From Acidimicrobiaceae bacterium (GTDB taxonomy: Bacteria > Actinomycetota > Acidimicrobiia > Acidimicrobiales > RAAP-2), in contig DAIDJP010000016.1 in assembly GCA_027451285.1 (NCBI GenBank), positions 1 to 64,000 of the forward strand: DNA of 64,000 bases, in the 5' to 3' direction. A program made the translations under genes and the position numbers. The notes beneath the pieces are model-generated. The model saw nothing but the letters and a program-made list of their open reading frames with translations. It was not told where the DNA came from and ran no database searches. How positions within the stretch are numbered: position 1 is the first letter of the stretch; every line of letters starts with the position of its first letter. Positions 35,238 through 44,228 of this stretch are shown one piece after another.

Positions 35238-35944
35238 CGGCGCGAGTTCTCGCGCAGGAAGTTCGACACGAAGTCGAGGTGGGCGCTCATCGCCTCCTGG
35301 GCCGCGCGCCCGTCGCGCACGCGCAGGGCGTCGGCGATCGCGGTGTGCTGAACGTAGTTGTGATGGCGCCGTTCGGGCGAGTCGCCCCGGCGCTTCATCG
35401 ATCCCCAGAGGTCGCCCAGGCGCGCCGCCTCGATGAGTGAGTACATGCGCAGTATCAGCGGGTTGTGGGTCGCCTCCATCAGACTGCGGTGAAAGGCCAG
35501 GTCGGACTCTTCGAAGCTGTCGTAGTCGGTCGCGCGTGCGCAGCCGTCGACGTGGTGTATCACGACCTCGAGGTCGGCCTCGGTGGCCTCGACGACGGCG
35601 ATGTACATCGCCATCGGCTCGAAGGCCTGACGCGCGGCCATCACGTCGCCCGGGCCGATGTCGTTGAGCATCGCGTGAGCGGCGAACTCGTCGCTGTCCA
35701 GATCCACCAGGGCCGAGAGCGGATCGCACTTGAGGTACGTGCCGCGTCCGACCTCACGCGAGATGACTCCGTCGGCCTCGAGCAGGGACATGGCGTTGCG
35801 CACGGTCGCCCGGGTGAGCTTGAGCTCGTCGGCCAGGGCGCGCTCGGTGGGCAGGCGTGACCCCGAGCCGAGGTTCTGACGAACGGCCTCGCGTAGGACG
35901 TTCTCGGCCACGTCACGTATCCGATCGACCGATAGTGTTCGCAC
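35234..35944 (-). CDS. GntR-family (FadR/FCD) regulator
   Basis: 236 residues; GTG 35944 is chosen for its GGGAGGG site, though ATG 35968 is possible. Winged helix: LGSGSRLPTERALADELKLTRATVRNAMSLLEADGVISREVGRGTYL. The FCD effector domain follows, with the metal-binding Asp and His positions in SFEESDLAFHRSLMEATHNP and a later HNYVQHTAIADALR. FCD regulators sense carboxylic acids. It is divergent from the FAH/liv operon 2, and the 19-bp motif copies at 35973 and 36152 are its likely sites. Confidence 0.9.
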   Translation of the reverse strand: MRTLSVDRIRDVAENVLREAVRQNLGSGSRLPTERALADELKLTRATVRNAMSLLEADGVISREVGRGTYLKCDPLSALVDLDSDEFAAHAMLNDIGPGDVMAARQAFEPMAMYIAVVEATEADLEVVIHHVDGCARATDYDSFEESDLAFHRSLMEATHNPLILRMYSLIEAARLGDLWGSMKRRGDSPERRHHNYVQHTAIADALRVRDGRAAQEAMSAHLDFVSNFLRENSRR

Positions 35945-35972
35945 CGCACCCTCCCGTGTTGCATTCAACCAG

Positions 35973-36170
35973 ATTGACCAATGATACCAATGGGTGGTTC
36001 ACCGACGGCCAGGGCTGAGCGTAGCGCCTCCAGCGTCCGCGAAACGTCAATGAATTCTTGAGTATCACTCAAATCTTGGGGACGCAGTGGCGCGGTTGGC
36101 CACCGTCGAGGCGTCCGACCTCGGCCTCCATCGGTTCCGACACGTGAAGGTATTGACCGATGTCACCAAT
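35973..36170. promoter_or_regulatory. Operator region with a repeated 19-bp motif and a palindrome
   Basis: ATTGACCAATGATACCAAT (35973-35991) and ATTGACCGATGTCACCAAT (36152-36170) differ at only three positions and have dyad arms ATTG/CAAT. TTGAG-TATCA-CTCAA at 36058-36072 lies between them and matches the palindrome before liv operon 1. The gene-free region 35945-36303 (359 bases) separates gntR from the FAH operon; nothing else was seen in it apart from the promoter at 36218-36246. Confidence 0.6.
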
Positions 36171-36217
36171 CGACCAGGGAGGATATCCTGAAAATTTCTC
36201 ACTATTTGCAGGGCTAC

Positions 36218-36246
36218 TTGACACCCGCCCACTCTGGCAGTACTGT
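36218..36246 (+). promoter_or_regulatory. Promoter of the FAH-liv operon 2
   Basis: TTGACA (36218-36223), 17 bases, TACTGT (36241-36246), 57 bases before the GTG start of the FAH gene. The second 19-bp motif copy lies 48 bases upstream of the -35 box. Confidence 0.65.
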
Positions 36247-36303
36247 CACGCAACAGGCTGACAACCAATTCAGCCATTTGATGCCAATTCTGGAGGACAC
36301 GCA

Positions 36304-37209
36304 GTGCGACTCGCAACGGTTCGAACTTCACGAGGATTACGACTGCACGTGCGCGGCACCGACGGCTACGTCGACCTCGCCGACGCCTCCGGCAACGAGG
36401 CGCTCGCCGACATCAACGCCTTCGCCGCGGGTGGCGCGGCGGCGATGGCCGCCGCGCGCGAGGCCTCCACGCAACCCGGCGTCGAGGTCGCGAAGTCGGA
36501 CTTCGCACCCGTCACGCCGAACCCGCCGCGCATCCTCTGCCTCGGCGTGAACTACGCCGAGCACGCGATCGAGGGCGGGCGCGCGGTGCCCAAGTGGCCC
36601 GAGTCCTTCGTGCGCGGCGCCGGCAGCGTGATCGGCGCCTACGACGACCTGGTCAAGCCGGCGCTGAGCGAGCGCCTCGACTACGAGGCCGAGCTCGCGA
36701 TCATCATCGGCAAGGGCGGGCGCTACATCAAGGCCGCCGACGCCTACGATGCGATCCTCGGCTACGCCGTGATGAACGACGGCTCGGCGCGCGAGTGGCA
36801 GCGCATCGCCACGCAGTGGACCCCGGGCAAGAACTTCGAGGGCACGATGCCGATCGGCCCGGAGATCGTCACGGTCGACGAGGTCGACGTGACGGACTTG
36901 AGGATCTCGAGCACCCTGAACGGCACCATCATGCAGGACTCGCGCACCTCGATGATGATCGTCGACGTCGCGCACGCCGTCGAGTACTTCTCGGGCTTCA
37001 CCACGCTGCGTCCCGGCGACGTCATCGCCTCGGGCACGCCCGGCGGGGTGGGATTCGCCCGCACGCCGCCCGTGTGGCTGACGCCCGGCGACACGATCGA
37101 GGTCACCGTCGAGGGGATCGGGACCATCTCAAACAAGGTCGTCGCCGAGGAGGGCGCGCCGAACGACTGGCCGTGGATGCCGTTGAAGGCGGACACCACC
37201 AGCTTCTAG
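36304..37209 (+). CDS. Fumarylacetoacetate hydrolase-family enzyme
   Basis: 301 residues from GTG 36304 (GGAGGA upstream). After a 70-residue N-terminal part the FAH barrel shows PRILCLGVNYAEHAIEGG, LDYEAELAIIIGKGGRYI (metal ligands Glu-x-Glu), GYAVMNDGSAREWQ, GKNFEGTMPIGPEIVT and the closing ASGTPGGVGFARTPPVWLTPGD. The family includes acylpyruvate hydrolases, 2-oxo-hepta-ene-dioate isomerases and related C-C bond enzymes of aromatic and acid breakdown. It leads an operon with a liv-type importer, so the imported solute is probably its substrate or a precursor. Confidence 0.88.
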   Translation: MRLATVRTSRGLRLHVRGTDGYVDLADASGNEALADINAFAAGGAAAMAAAREASTQPGVEVAKSDFAPVTPNPPRILCLGVNYAEHAIEGGRAVPKWPESFVRGAGSVIGAYDDLVKPALSERLDYEAELAIIIGKGGRYIKAADAYDAILGYAVMNDGSAREWQRIATQWTPGKNFEGTMPIGPEIVTVDEVDVTDLRISSTLNGTIMQDSRTSMMIVDVAHAVEYFSGFTTLRPGDVIASGTPGGVGFARTPPVWLTPGDTIEVTVEGIGTISNKVVAEEGAPNDWPWMPLKADTTSF

Positions 37210-37253
37210 ATCTGCGTCAAGCAGAAGTATCACTCAACAAAGGGGGGGATGTT

Positions 37254-38606
37254 ATGAGGTACGGGACACTGGCGCGGGGTCACACCGCCGCGTCAACGAG
37301 GATGCGCTTAGCGCTCGTGATGGCCGTCATGGCCTTGATGGTCTCGACCATCGGGCTGCCCGGTCTGTCGTCGCGCGCGGGGGCGTCGACCAAGTCGATC
37401 ACTATCGCCGCGGTGGCGCCGTTCACCGGCGCGGACGCGGCGCTCGGGCCGAAGTACGAGGCGGCCTGCTACGCGGCGGCCCAGGCCATCAACGCCGCCG
37501 GCGGCGTGTTGGGCAACCAGGTGAACTGCAAGACGGTCGACACGCGCGGTGACCCCGCGGACGCCGTGCCCGCGGTTCGCCAGATGTACGCGACGACGTC
37601 GAACCTGGCGCTGGTGATCGGCTGCACGTCGGACGAGGCGTCCACGGTGGTGCCGGTGTTCAACGCGCACAAGACCGTGGCGTTCTGCATGACTGGTGAG
37701 TCCGAGTTCGACCACATCCACTTCCCGTTCTTCTTCCGTCTGGTTCCGCCGGACGCCGCGGACTCCGTGGCCATGGTCCAGATCGCGAAGAACAAGGGCT
37801 ACAAGAACATCGCCCTGGCCTTCGGGAATGACGCGGGTTCTCAGACCTTCGTCGCACCTGCCGAGGCCGCGATCAAGCGCGCGCACATGAACGTGGTCTC
37901 CAACCAGACCCTCGACATGACCGCGACGACGTTCGAGACCGAGGCCCAGGCGATCGTCTCGGCCCACCCGGACGTGATCTTGATGGAGGCGCTCGGTGCC
38001 GCGGGCGTGGCTCTCCTGTCGGAGATCTACCAGCTCAACGGCAACAAGATGATCCCGGTGATCGGCACGTCGGGCATGATCGACCCGACGTTCTTCACGG
38101 GCGTGACGACGGGTCCGATCGGCGTGTCGAACTTCATCTCGAACTTCGACGCGGACAACCAGACGGTCGCGGTCGGTGGACCGGCGTACCCGCTCTACAA
38201 GAAGTTGGTCCTCGCCCAGTCAGGAAAGGTCAAGGGAGTGGGCAACTTCCAGGGTCTGCTGACGGCCAATGGCACCGTGCACCTCTACGACGGGATCAAC
38301 CTGGCGGCTCTGGCCATGGTGATGTCGCACTCGACGGTGGGCGCCAAGTACAAGGCGGACATCTTGAAGATCGCCGAGGGTGTGCCTGGCGCGGTCCGGG
38401 TGTCCTCCTACGCCCAGGGTGTGCGAGCTCTCAAGGCCGGCAAGAAGATCGTCTACCAGGGGGTCGGTGGTCACTACCAGTTCGACGCCTACCAGACGGC
38501 CTTCGGACCCTTCGAGGACGACCAGTACAAGGCTGACGGCACGACCGTCGCCGTGGGCAAGTCGTTGGGCTTCTGCAACCTGATCCTCTGCAAGGCCAAG
38601 TTGTAA
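37254..38606 (+). CDS. Substrate-binding protein of liv-type importer 2
   Basis: 450 residues from ATG 37254, with AAGGGGGGG upstream. Signal peptide around MRLALVMAVMALMVSTIGLPGLSSRAGAS, without a lipobox Cys. Peripla_BP_6 fold: ITIAAVAPFTGADAALGPKY, AINAAGGVLGNQVNCKTVDTRGDPADAV, ALVIGCTSDEASTVVPVF and ALAFGNDAGSQTF. It has extra Cys residues compared with importer 1 (NCKT, GCTS, AFCM, and the C-terminal CNLILCKAKL). Binds the ligand for the downstream permease. Confidence 0.9.
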   Translation: MRYGTLARGHTAASTRMRLALVMAVMALMVSTIGLPGLSSRAGASTKSITIAAVAPFTGADAALGPKYEAACYAAAQAINAAGGVLGNQVNCKTVDTRGDPADAVPAVRQMYATTSNLALVIGCTSDEASTVVPVFNAHKTVAFCMTGESEFDHIHFPFFFRLVPPDAADSVAMVQIAKNKGYKNIALAFGNDAGSQTFVAPAEAAIKRAHMNVVSNQTLDMTATTFETEAQAIVSAHPDVILMEALGAAGVALLSEIYQLNGNKMIPVIGTSGMIDPTFFTGVTTGPIGVSNFISNFDADNQTVAVGGPAYPLYKKLVLAQSGKVKGVGNFQGLLTANGTVHLYDGINLAALAMVMSHSTVGAKYKADILKIAEGVPGAVRVSSYAQGVRALKAGKKIVYQGVGGHYQFDAYQTAFGPFEDDQYKADGTTVAVGKSLGFCNLILCKAKL

Positions 38607-38617
38607 CAACGTCGCTT

Positions 38618-38649
38618 GGTCACGGCCGCGGGTTGCCGCGGCCGTGACC
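38618..38649 (+). terminator. Strong intra-operon hairpin after the binding protein
   Basis: A perfect 14-bp GC-rich stem (GGTCACGGCCGCGG with CCGCGGCCGTGACC) around GTTG, 11 bases after the stop and 67 before livH. Placed inside the operon, it probably favours binding-protein mRNA over the permease part. Confidence 0.7.
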
Positions 38650-38715
38650 GAGGGCACTCGTATCTCCACGCCGCGCGCGTGACCACACAGGAAATTCGGG
38701 AGGGGAAGTCCAGCC

Positions 38716-39588
38716 GTGAGTGTCTTTATGTCGTCCTTCGGGTTCGGCCTTATGACGGCAGCAGTTCTGGCGATCGCGACCGTGGGCTTCACGATGCAGT
38801 TCGCCGTGACCAACGTGCTGAACCTGGCCTACGGCTCGGTGATGATCAACAGTGCGTTCGTCGCGTACTACTTCAACAAGCACGGCATGAACGCGTGGAT
38901 CACCCTGATCTTCGGAGTGATCCTCGGGGCCGTCGTCTCGTGGGCGCTCAACAAGTTCGTCTTCACCCCGTTCCAGCGGCGCAACCTCGCGCCCATCACG
39001 GTCGTGATCGTGGCCCTGGGGGTCGATCTGATCGGCACGTTTGGCCTGCAGGCGATCGTGGGCGGCGGCTACGTCTCTTTTAGCGTCTCGTCGGGACGCG
39101 AGTTTCACATCCTCGGCATGTTCCTCTCGGGAATGCAGCTGATCATTCTGGCCATCTGCGCGGTGGTTCTCACCCTCGTGCACTGGCTGCTCAAGTACAC
39201 GCGCCTGGGCAAGGCGATGCGCGCGACGTCGGCCAATCCCAACCTCGCGCGCAACAGCGGCGTGAAGACCCAGCGCGTGATCTCGACGACGTGGTTGATC
39301 TCGGGGGCCCTCTGCGGGCTCGCCGGGACGATCTTCGCGATGAACACCGGCGTCTTCGAGGCCACCAGCGCCCAGCTCTACATCGTCATGCTGCTCGCCG
39401 CCATGTTCCTTGGCGGGCCGGGCGAACCCTACGGCGCGATGTTCGGCGCTCTGACCATCGGCCTGGCCACCGAGATCAGCGCCGCCTATATCAGCCCGCA
39501 GTACAAGGAGGTCGTGGCCTTCGTGGTTCTGCTGGGCATGCTGACGTTTCGACCCTACGGAATCTTCGGAAGCGAGAAGACTAACTGA
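38716..39588 (+). CDS. livH: Liv-type importer 2, permease LivH
   Basis: 290 residues from GTG 38716 (GGGAGGGGAAG upstream). LivH-type helices with VTNVLNLAYGSVMINSAFVAYY, RLGKAMRATSANPNLARNSGV and FLGGPGEPYGAMFGALTIGLATEISA. Parallel to the livH of importer 1 but clearly diverged. Its stop shares one base with the start of the next gene. Confidence 0.9.
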   Translation: MSVFMSSFGFGLMTAAVLAIATVGFTMQFAVTNVLNLAYGSVMINSAFVAYYFNKHGMNAWITLIFGVILGAVVSWALNKFVFTPFQRRNLAPITVVIVALGVDLIGTFGLQAIVGGGYVSFSVSSGREFHILGMFLSGMQLIILAICAVVLTLVHWLLKYTRLGKAMRATSANPNLARNSGVKTQRVISTTWLISGALCGLAGTIFAMNTGVFEATSAQLYIVMLLAAMFLGGPGEPYGAMFGALTIGLATEISAAYISPQYKEVVAFVVLLGMLTFRPYGIFGSEKTN

Positions 39589-41429
39589 TGTCCGCCTACG
39601 CCTTCTATCTCGCGACGATCATCGTCTACGGCGCGGTCGACGCCATGGCCTGCCTGGCCCTCAACGTCGAGTTCGGGTTCTCCGGGATCTCGAACTTCGG
39701 CTTCATCATCTTCCAGTCGGTCGGCGCCTACGTCGCGGCCGTGCTCTCGATGCCGGCGGCGGCTTCGTCCAACGGCGGCTTCCAGCAGTACATCCTGGGC
39801 TGGAACCTGCCCTGGCCGTTGCCCTGGATCGGCGCGGCGATCGCGGGCGGGCTGCTCGCGCTGCCCTTCGTGTTCCTGGTGGGCAAGCGCCTGCGCGGCG
39901 ACTTCGCGGCCGTCGGCCTGCTGGTCTCGGCGGTGCTGCTCAACGTGCTGGTGAAGAACTACGTGCCGCTCTTTAACGGTGACGCCGGCATCTCGCTCGT
40001 GCCCGCGCCCTTTCAGAGCATCTGGAACCCCCAGGGACTGGGCTATCAGTTCGCCTACGGCGGCGTCGCGGTGGTGCTGACGATCCTCGTCTACTTCTTG
40101 TTAAAGCGCGTCACCGAGTCCCCCTACGGGCGCAGTCTGCGCGCGATGCGCGACAACGACATCGTGGCCGACTCCCTGGGCAAGAGCCTGCGTCGCCAGC
40201 GCACCTCGATGCTGGTGCTCGGCGGCATGGTGGCCGGCCTGTCGGGAGCGATCCTGGTGGGATTCATCAGCCTCTGGGCGCCGGGCGCGTGGGGATACGC
40301 CGAGACGATCGTGCTGTTTGCCGCCATCATTTTGGGCGGCGCCGGCAACCACAAGGGCGCGATCCTCGGGGCCATCGTGGTGCCGCTCGGCTTCGAGGAG
40401 ATCACCCGCTTCCTGCCGCCGCTCTCGAACCCGATGCTCGTGCCCGCCCTCGAGTGGGTGGCGATCGGACTACTCATCATCCTTTTTCTCTGGTTCCGCC
40501 CGGACGGCATCTTGCCCGAGCGCCGTCGCATCCTCAGCGGGGCGACGGCATCCGTCGCCGAGGCGAGCGTCGCGCCCGCCGGCGCAGACTCCGACGCTCT
40601 GATCAAGCTGGGCAACATCGACGAGCTCGACTTTCGCCAGCTGCTGCGCTTGAAGGACGTCGTCAATGACCACCGCGTCATCCTCGCGACCCAGGGACTG
40701 TCCAAGACCTTCCACGGCGTCACCGTCGTGAGTGACGTCTCCATCTCGATCCAGCAGGGCCGCGTCACCGGACTGATTGGTCCCAACGGCGCCGGCAAGT
40801 CGACGACGCTCGCCATGCTCGCCGGCACCCTGCCCTCCTCGGGCGGCACCATCACCTACGAGGGGCGCGACATCACGCACGTCCCCTCGCACGAGCGCGC
40901 CCAGTTGGGACTCGTGCGCACGTTCCAGCTGGCGAGCGAGTTCAAGAAGCTCACCGTGCTCGAGAACCTGGTCTCAGCCATCCCGCACCAGTCGGGGGAC
41001 TCCTTCTGGGGCGCGGTGCGCGGCAAGCGCTTCTGGGGCCGCGAGGACCACGAGAACATCGAGCGGGCCAAGGAGATCCTGGGCGGATTCGGACTGAGCC
41101 ACTACGCCGACACCTACGCGGGATCCCTCTCGGGCGGCCAGCGCCGCCTGGTCGAGATCATGCGCGCCCTGCTCGCCGAGCCCAAGGTCCTGCTGCTGGA
41201 CGAGCCGATGGCCGGGGTGCACCCCAACCTCGCGCACAAGATCGGCGACCAGCTGACCCGACTCGCCGAGGGCGGCATGACGATCCTGATGGTCGAGCAC
41301 GAGCTGTCCATCATGGACGCGTTCTGCGATCCCGTCATCGTTCTCGCCGAGGGCCGGGTCCTCGCCGAAGGGACGATGGCCGAGCTGCGGGCCAAGGAGG
41401 AAGTGGTGGAGGCATACCTTGTCGGTTGA
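39588..41429 (+). CDS. livM-livG: Fused LivM permease and LivG ATPase
   Basis: 613 residues. Residues 1-320 are a LivM permease (VEFGFSGISNFGFIIFQSVGAYVA, VTESPYGRSLRAMRDNDIVADSLGK, IILGGAGNHKGAILGAIVVPLGFEE). A linker of about 40 residues (GATASVAEASVAPAGADSDA) joins it to a complete LivG ATPase from about residue 362: GPNGAGKSTTLAMLAG, RTFQLASEFKKLTVLENL, LSGGQRRLVEIMRALL, VLLLDEPMAGVHP, MVEHELSIMD. The open frame has no break and the linker is in frame. In importer 1 these are separate overlapping genes, so this is a true fusion. Confidence 0.9.
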   Translation: MSAYAFYLATIIVYGAVDAMACLALNVEFGFSGISNFGFIIFQSVGAYVAAVLSMPAAASSNGGFQQYILGWNLPWPLPWIGAAIAGGLLALPFVFLVGKRLRGDFAAVGLLVSAVLLNVLVKNYVPLFNGDAGISLVPAPFQSIWNPQGLGYQFAYGGVAVVLTILVYFLLKRVTESPYGRSLRAMRDNDIVADSLGKSLRRQRTSMLVLGGMVAGLSGAILVGFISLWAPGAWGYAETIVLFAAIILGGAGNHKGAILGAIVVPLGFEEITRFLPPLSNPMLVPALEWVAIGLLIILFLWFRPDGILPERRRILSGATASVAEASVAPAGADSDALIKLGNIDELDFRQLLRLKDVVNDHRVILATQGLSKTFHGVTVVSDVSISIQQGRVTGLIGPNGAGKSTTLAMLAGTLPSSGGTITYEGRDITHVPSHERAQLGLVRTFQLASEFKKLTVLENLVSAIPHQSGDSFWGAVRGKRFWGREDHENIERAKEILGGFGLSHYADTYAGSLSGGQRRLVEIMRALLAEPKVLLLDEPMAGVHPNLAHKIGDQLTRLAEGGMTILMVEHELSIMDAFCDPVIVLAEGRVLAEGTMAELRAKEEVVEAYLVG

Positions 41430-42168
41430 ACTCTCTCAGGCGGGCCAGGTCCTCACCGCGACCAACCTCTCCGCCGGCTACGACGGGCGCGCCATCGTCC
41501 AGGGCGTCAACGTCGAGGCCACCCCCGGCAACGTCGTCTCGATCGTCGGGCCCAACGGCTCGGGCAAGTCGACGCTGCTCAAGTCCCTCGTGGGGGTGGT
41601 GCCGGTGCTTGACGGGACCGTGGCGATCGGAACTCGCGACATCACCAACTTCGCGCCCGAGAAGGTGGCCACCCTGGGCGTGGGCTACGTGCCCCAGATC
41701 GACGACGTGTTTCCCCCCCTGACGGTGAAGGAGAACTTGGAGATCGGCGGTTTTCTCCTGCCGCGCCACGACGTGGCCAGTCGCATCGAGGCCGTCCTCG
41801 AGTTCTTCCCGCGACTCAAGGAGATGATGACACGCAAGGCCGGCAAGCTCTCCGGCGGCGAGCGCAAGATGCTCGCCATGGGGCGCGTGCTCATGCTCGC
41901 GCCCTCGGTCCTGGTGCTCGACGAGCCCACGGCGAACCTGGCGCCGATGGTGGCGACGCAACTTCTCGAGGAGTACATCCGCGGATTTGCCGATCACGGA
42001 TCGACCGTGTTGCTCGTCGAGCAGCGGGCCAAGGCGGCGCTGCGCATCTCGGACTGGACGTGCGTGCTCGGCGGTGGGCGCGTGGTGCTGGCCGGCGCGC
42101 CGAAGGACCTCGAGCAGGACCCCGTCTTCGTGGAGTCGTTCCTCGGCGGCGGAGCCGCCCGTCGCTAG
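41419..42168 (+). CDS. livF: Liv-type importer 2, ATPase LivF
   Basis: 249 residues, starting at TTG 41419 inside the end of the fusion gene (11-base overlap). Walker A GPNGSGKST, VPQIDDVFPPLTVKENLEIGG, signature LSGGERKMLAMGRVLM, Walker B VLVLDEPTANLAP and LLVEQRAKAAL are intact. Last gene of the operon. Confidence 0.9.
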   Translation: MSVELSQAGQVLTATNLSAGYDGRAIVQGVNVEATPGNVVSIVGPNGSGKSTLLKSLVGVVPVLDGTVAIGTRDITNFAPEKVATLGVGYVPQIDDVFPPLTVKENLEIGGFLLPRHDVASRIEAVLEFFPRLKEMMTRKAGKLSGGERKMLAMGRVLMLAPSVLVLDEPTANLAPMVATQLLEEYIRGFADHGSTVLLVEQRAKAALRISDWTCVLGGGRVVLAGAPKDLEQDPVFVESFLGGGAARR

Positions 42169-42246
42169 GGCCGCTCATGGCGAGCGGGTGGTCGCGACGC
42201 GACTCGCGCGGCGCGTCACGCTCCTCATGACCCGAGAGTCGGCACG

Positions 42247-43023
42247 ATGAGCCTCAGCCTCCTCGATCTCGTTGCGGCCGGCGCGGGGGCCTTCGCGGCC
42301 GGGGCAGTCAACGCACTGGCCGGCGGTGGCACGCTCATCTCGTTTCCGATCCTCATCGCGGTGGGGGTTCCCGCGCTGTCGGCCAACATCACCAATACGG
42401 TGTCGCTGACCCCCGGATACTTCTCGGGGACCATGGCCCAGCGTGCCGACCTGGTCCCGCAGATGGCCCGGACGAAACGGCTCTCCGTGGTGGGGCTGCT
42501 GGGTGGGCTGGCCGGGTCGATCCTGCTGGTTCTCACGCCAAACGCCGCGTTCAAGTCCGCGGTCCCCTGGTTGATCCTGATCTCGTGCGCGCTGCTCGTC
42601 GTGCAGAACCGGGTCCGCGACTGGGTGCGCACCCGTTCGAGCACCGCACTCGCCGTCGACGACACGCGTCACGGCTCGATCGGGCTGCTGTTCACGGTGT
42701 TCGTCGCCTCGATTTACGGTGGATTCTTCGGGGCGGGACTGGGCATCATGCTGCTCGCCCTATTGGGTCTCTTCACCGACGACAGCATGCGGCACCTCAA
42801 CGCCCTCAAGCAGGCCCTCTCCCTCGTGATCAACCTCTGTGCCGCGGTGCTGTTCTCCTTCTCGGGACACGTGCGCTGGCAGCTGGTGCCCATCATGGCG
42901 GTGGCGGCCCTGGCGGGCGGCCACGTGGGCGGTCGACTCTCGCGCGTCGTGAACCCGACGGCATTGCGCTGGACAGTGGTGTCCTTCGGCGTGGCGGTGG
43001 CCGTCAAGTTCTGGTTGTCCTAG
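42247..43023 (+). CDS. TauE/SafE-family permease (first of two)
   Basis: 258 residues, seven or eight membrane helices. Both family half-repeats are visible: AGAGAFAAGAVNALAGGGTLISFPILIAVGVPALSANITNTV and the matching FVASIYGGFFGAGLGIMLLALLGLFT. These permeases are believed to move sulfite, sulfonates or other small organic anions. Convergent with a related gene at 43053. Confidence 0.88.
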   Translation: MSLSLLDLVAAGAGAFAAGAVNALAGGGTLISFPILIAVGVPALSANITNTVSLTPGYFSGTMAQRADLVPQMARTKRLSVVGLLGGLAGSILLVLTPNAAFKSAVPWLILISCALLVVQNRVRDWVRTRSSTALAVDDTRHGSIGLLFTVFVASIYGGFFGAGLGIMLLALLGLFTDDSMRHLNALKQALSLVINLCAAVLFSFSGHVRWQLVPIMAVAALAGGHVGGRLSRVVNPTALRWTVVSFGVAVAVKFWLS

Positions 43024-43027
43024 TCCG

Positions 43028-43049
43028 ACTGGCCACCGGTGCGGCCAGT
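43028..43049. terminator. Bidirectional terminator between the TauE genes
   Basis: ACTGGCC-ACCGGTGC-GGCCAGT, a perfect 7-bp stem in the 29 bases between two convergent stops. Confidence 0.6.
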
Positions 43050-43052
43050 GAG

Positions 43053-43832
43053 CTAACCCAGGGCTAGGCGGATCGTGGTGACGAGGCCGATCGCGATCAC
43101 GAGCGCGCGTACAACGGCCGGCGGCAGGCGCCGCATGAACTTGGCCCCCAGCCAGCCGCCGATGAAGGTGCTGACGAGCAGGATGGCGACGGCCACGAGT
43201 GCGAGGTGCCCTCGGACCACGAACACGGCGGCCGCCACGACGTTGGTGAGCAGTCCTAGGGCGATGCGGATCCCCTGGAGAGTGAGGATGTCCTCGGGCA
43301 GGGAGAGGGCGAGCACGGCGAGCAGCACGATGCCCAGTCCCGCCCCGAAGTAGCCGCCGTAGATCGAGGCGACGAAGACCCCCAGAGCCAAGAAGCGTGG
43401 CCGGGGATGTCCCTCTGCGCCGGGTGGGTGGCGCCGGGCGAGTGCGCGGGTGATCAACGGCGCCGCGGCGAAGAGCGCCGTCGCGATGCCGATCAGCCAG
43501 GGCACGACCGCGGCGAAGGTGGCGGGCGACTCGGTGAGCAGGAGGAACGTGCCCACGGCCGAGCCCGCGACGCAGGTCGGCACCAGTCGCGTGAGCGTTG
43601 CCCGGTGCGCCGAGAGCTCGCGGCGAAAGACCTGCACTCCGGCGAGCACGCTCGGCACCAGCCCGACGGTCGAGGAGACGTTGGCCTGCAGGGGGGCGAT
43701 ACCGAGGGCGAGGAGGGTGGGAAAGGTGATGAAGGTGCCCCCGCCCGCCACGCCGTTGGAGACGCCCGCGGCCAGGCCCGCCACGAACAAGATGGCGACA
43801 CGCCAGGGCGTGTCGATCGCGGCGCTGAGCAC
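43053..43832 (-). CDS. TauE/SafE-family permease (second of two)
   Basis: 259 residues from GTG 43832. Same fold and motifs as its neighbour: ILFVAGLAAGVSNGVAGGGTFITFPTLLALGIAPLQANVSST and FVASIYGGYFGAGLGIVLLAVLAL. The two proteins are homologous throughout and lie tail to tail, so they look like an inverted duplication or paired transporters. Confidence 0.88.
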   Translation of the reverse strand: MLSAAIDTPWRVAILFVAGLAAGVSNGVAGGGTFITFPTLLALGIAPLQANVSSTVGLVPSVLAGVQVFRRELSAHRATLTRLVPTCVAGSAVGTFLLLTESPATFAAVVPWLIGIATALFAAAPLITRALARRHPPGAEGHPRPRFLALGVFVASIYGGYFGAGLGIVLLAVLALSLPEDILTLQGIRIALGLLTNVVAAAVFVVRGHLALVAVAILLVSTFIGGWLGAKFMRRLPPAVVRALVIAIGLVTTIRLALG

Positions 43833-44228
43833 CTGATGAGTCTAGGGAATCGTCGCCGCGAAGACGAGGGAGAATCGTTTCGGCGCGTCGAAAAGTTTTC
43901 TACGGATCATGCCCACGAGCGCGGCGTCGACTCTCACTCGCGCCATGAGGAGAGTCGGTCGCATTCACCGTCTCCGTGGTCTCCGGCGAGTCGTGACTCA
44001 CGGTGGGGGAGACCCGCGGACGTGCCCGGCGACCGACTCTGGGTGGTCTTTCGCAATCATCTTGACGTCGAGCACTACGGGGCGACGGCGACCATGCAGT
44101 GCTCGACACGGTCGCGCCCACCGCGACGCGCGACGGCCGTTCTGGAAATCGTGGCAGGATCGACGTCGTGGTGACGTGACGTTGGTGTCGTCGTCGCGTC
44201 CACCGTGACCGCGACCGAGGAGGACGCC
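43833..44228. other. Gene-free stretch with a perfect inverted repeat
   Basis: 396 bases between divergent genes. The only clear structure is GTCGAGCACT (44067-44076) and AGTGCTCGAC (44098-44107), a perfect 10-bp inverted repeat with a 21-base loop. No protein could be recognised in any frame. Confidence 0.45.
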
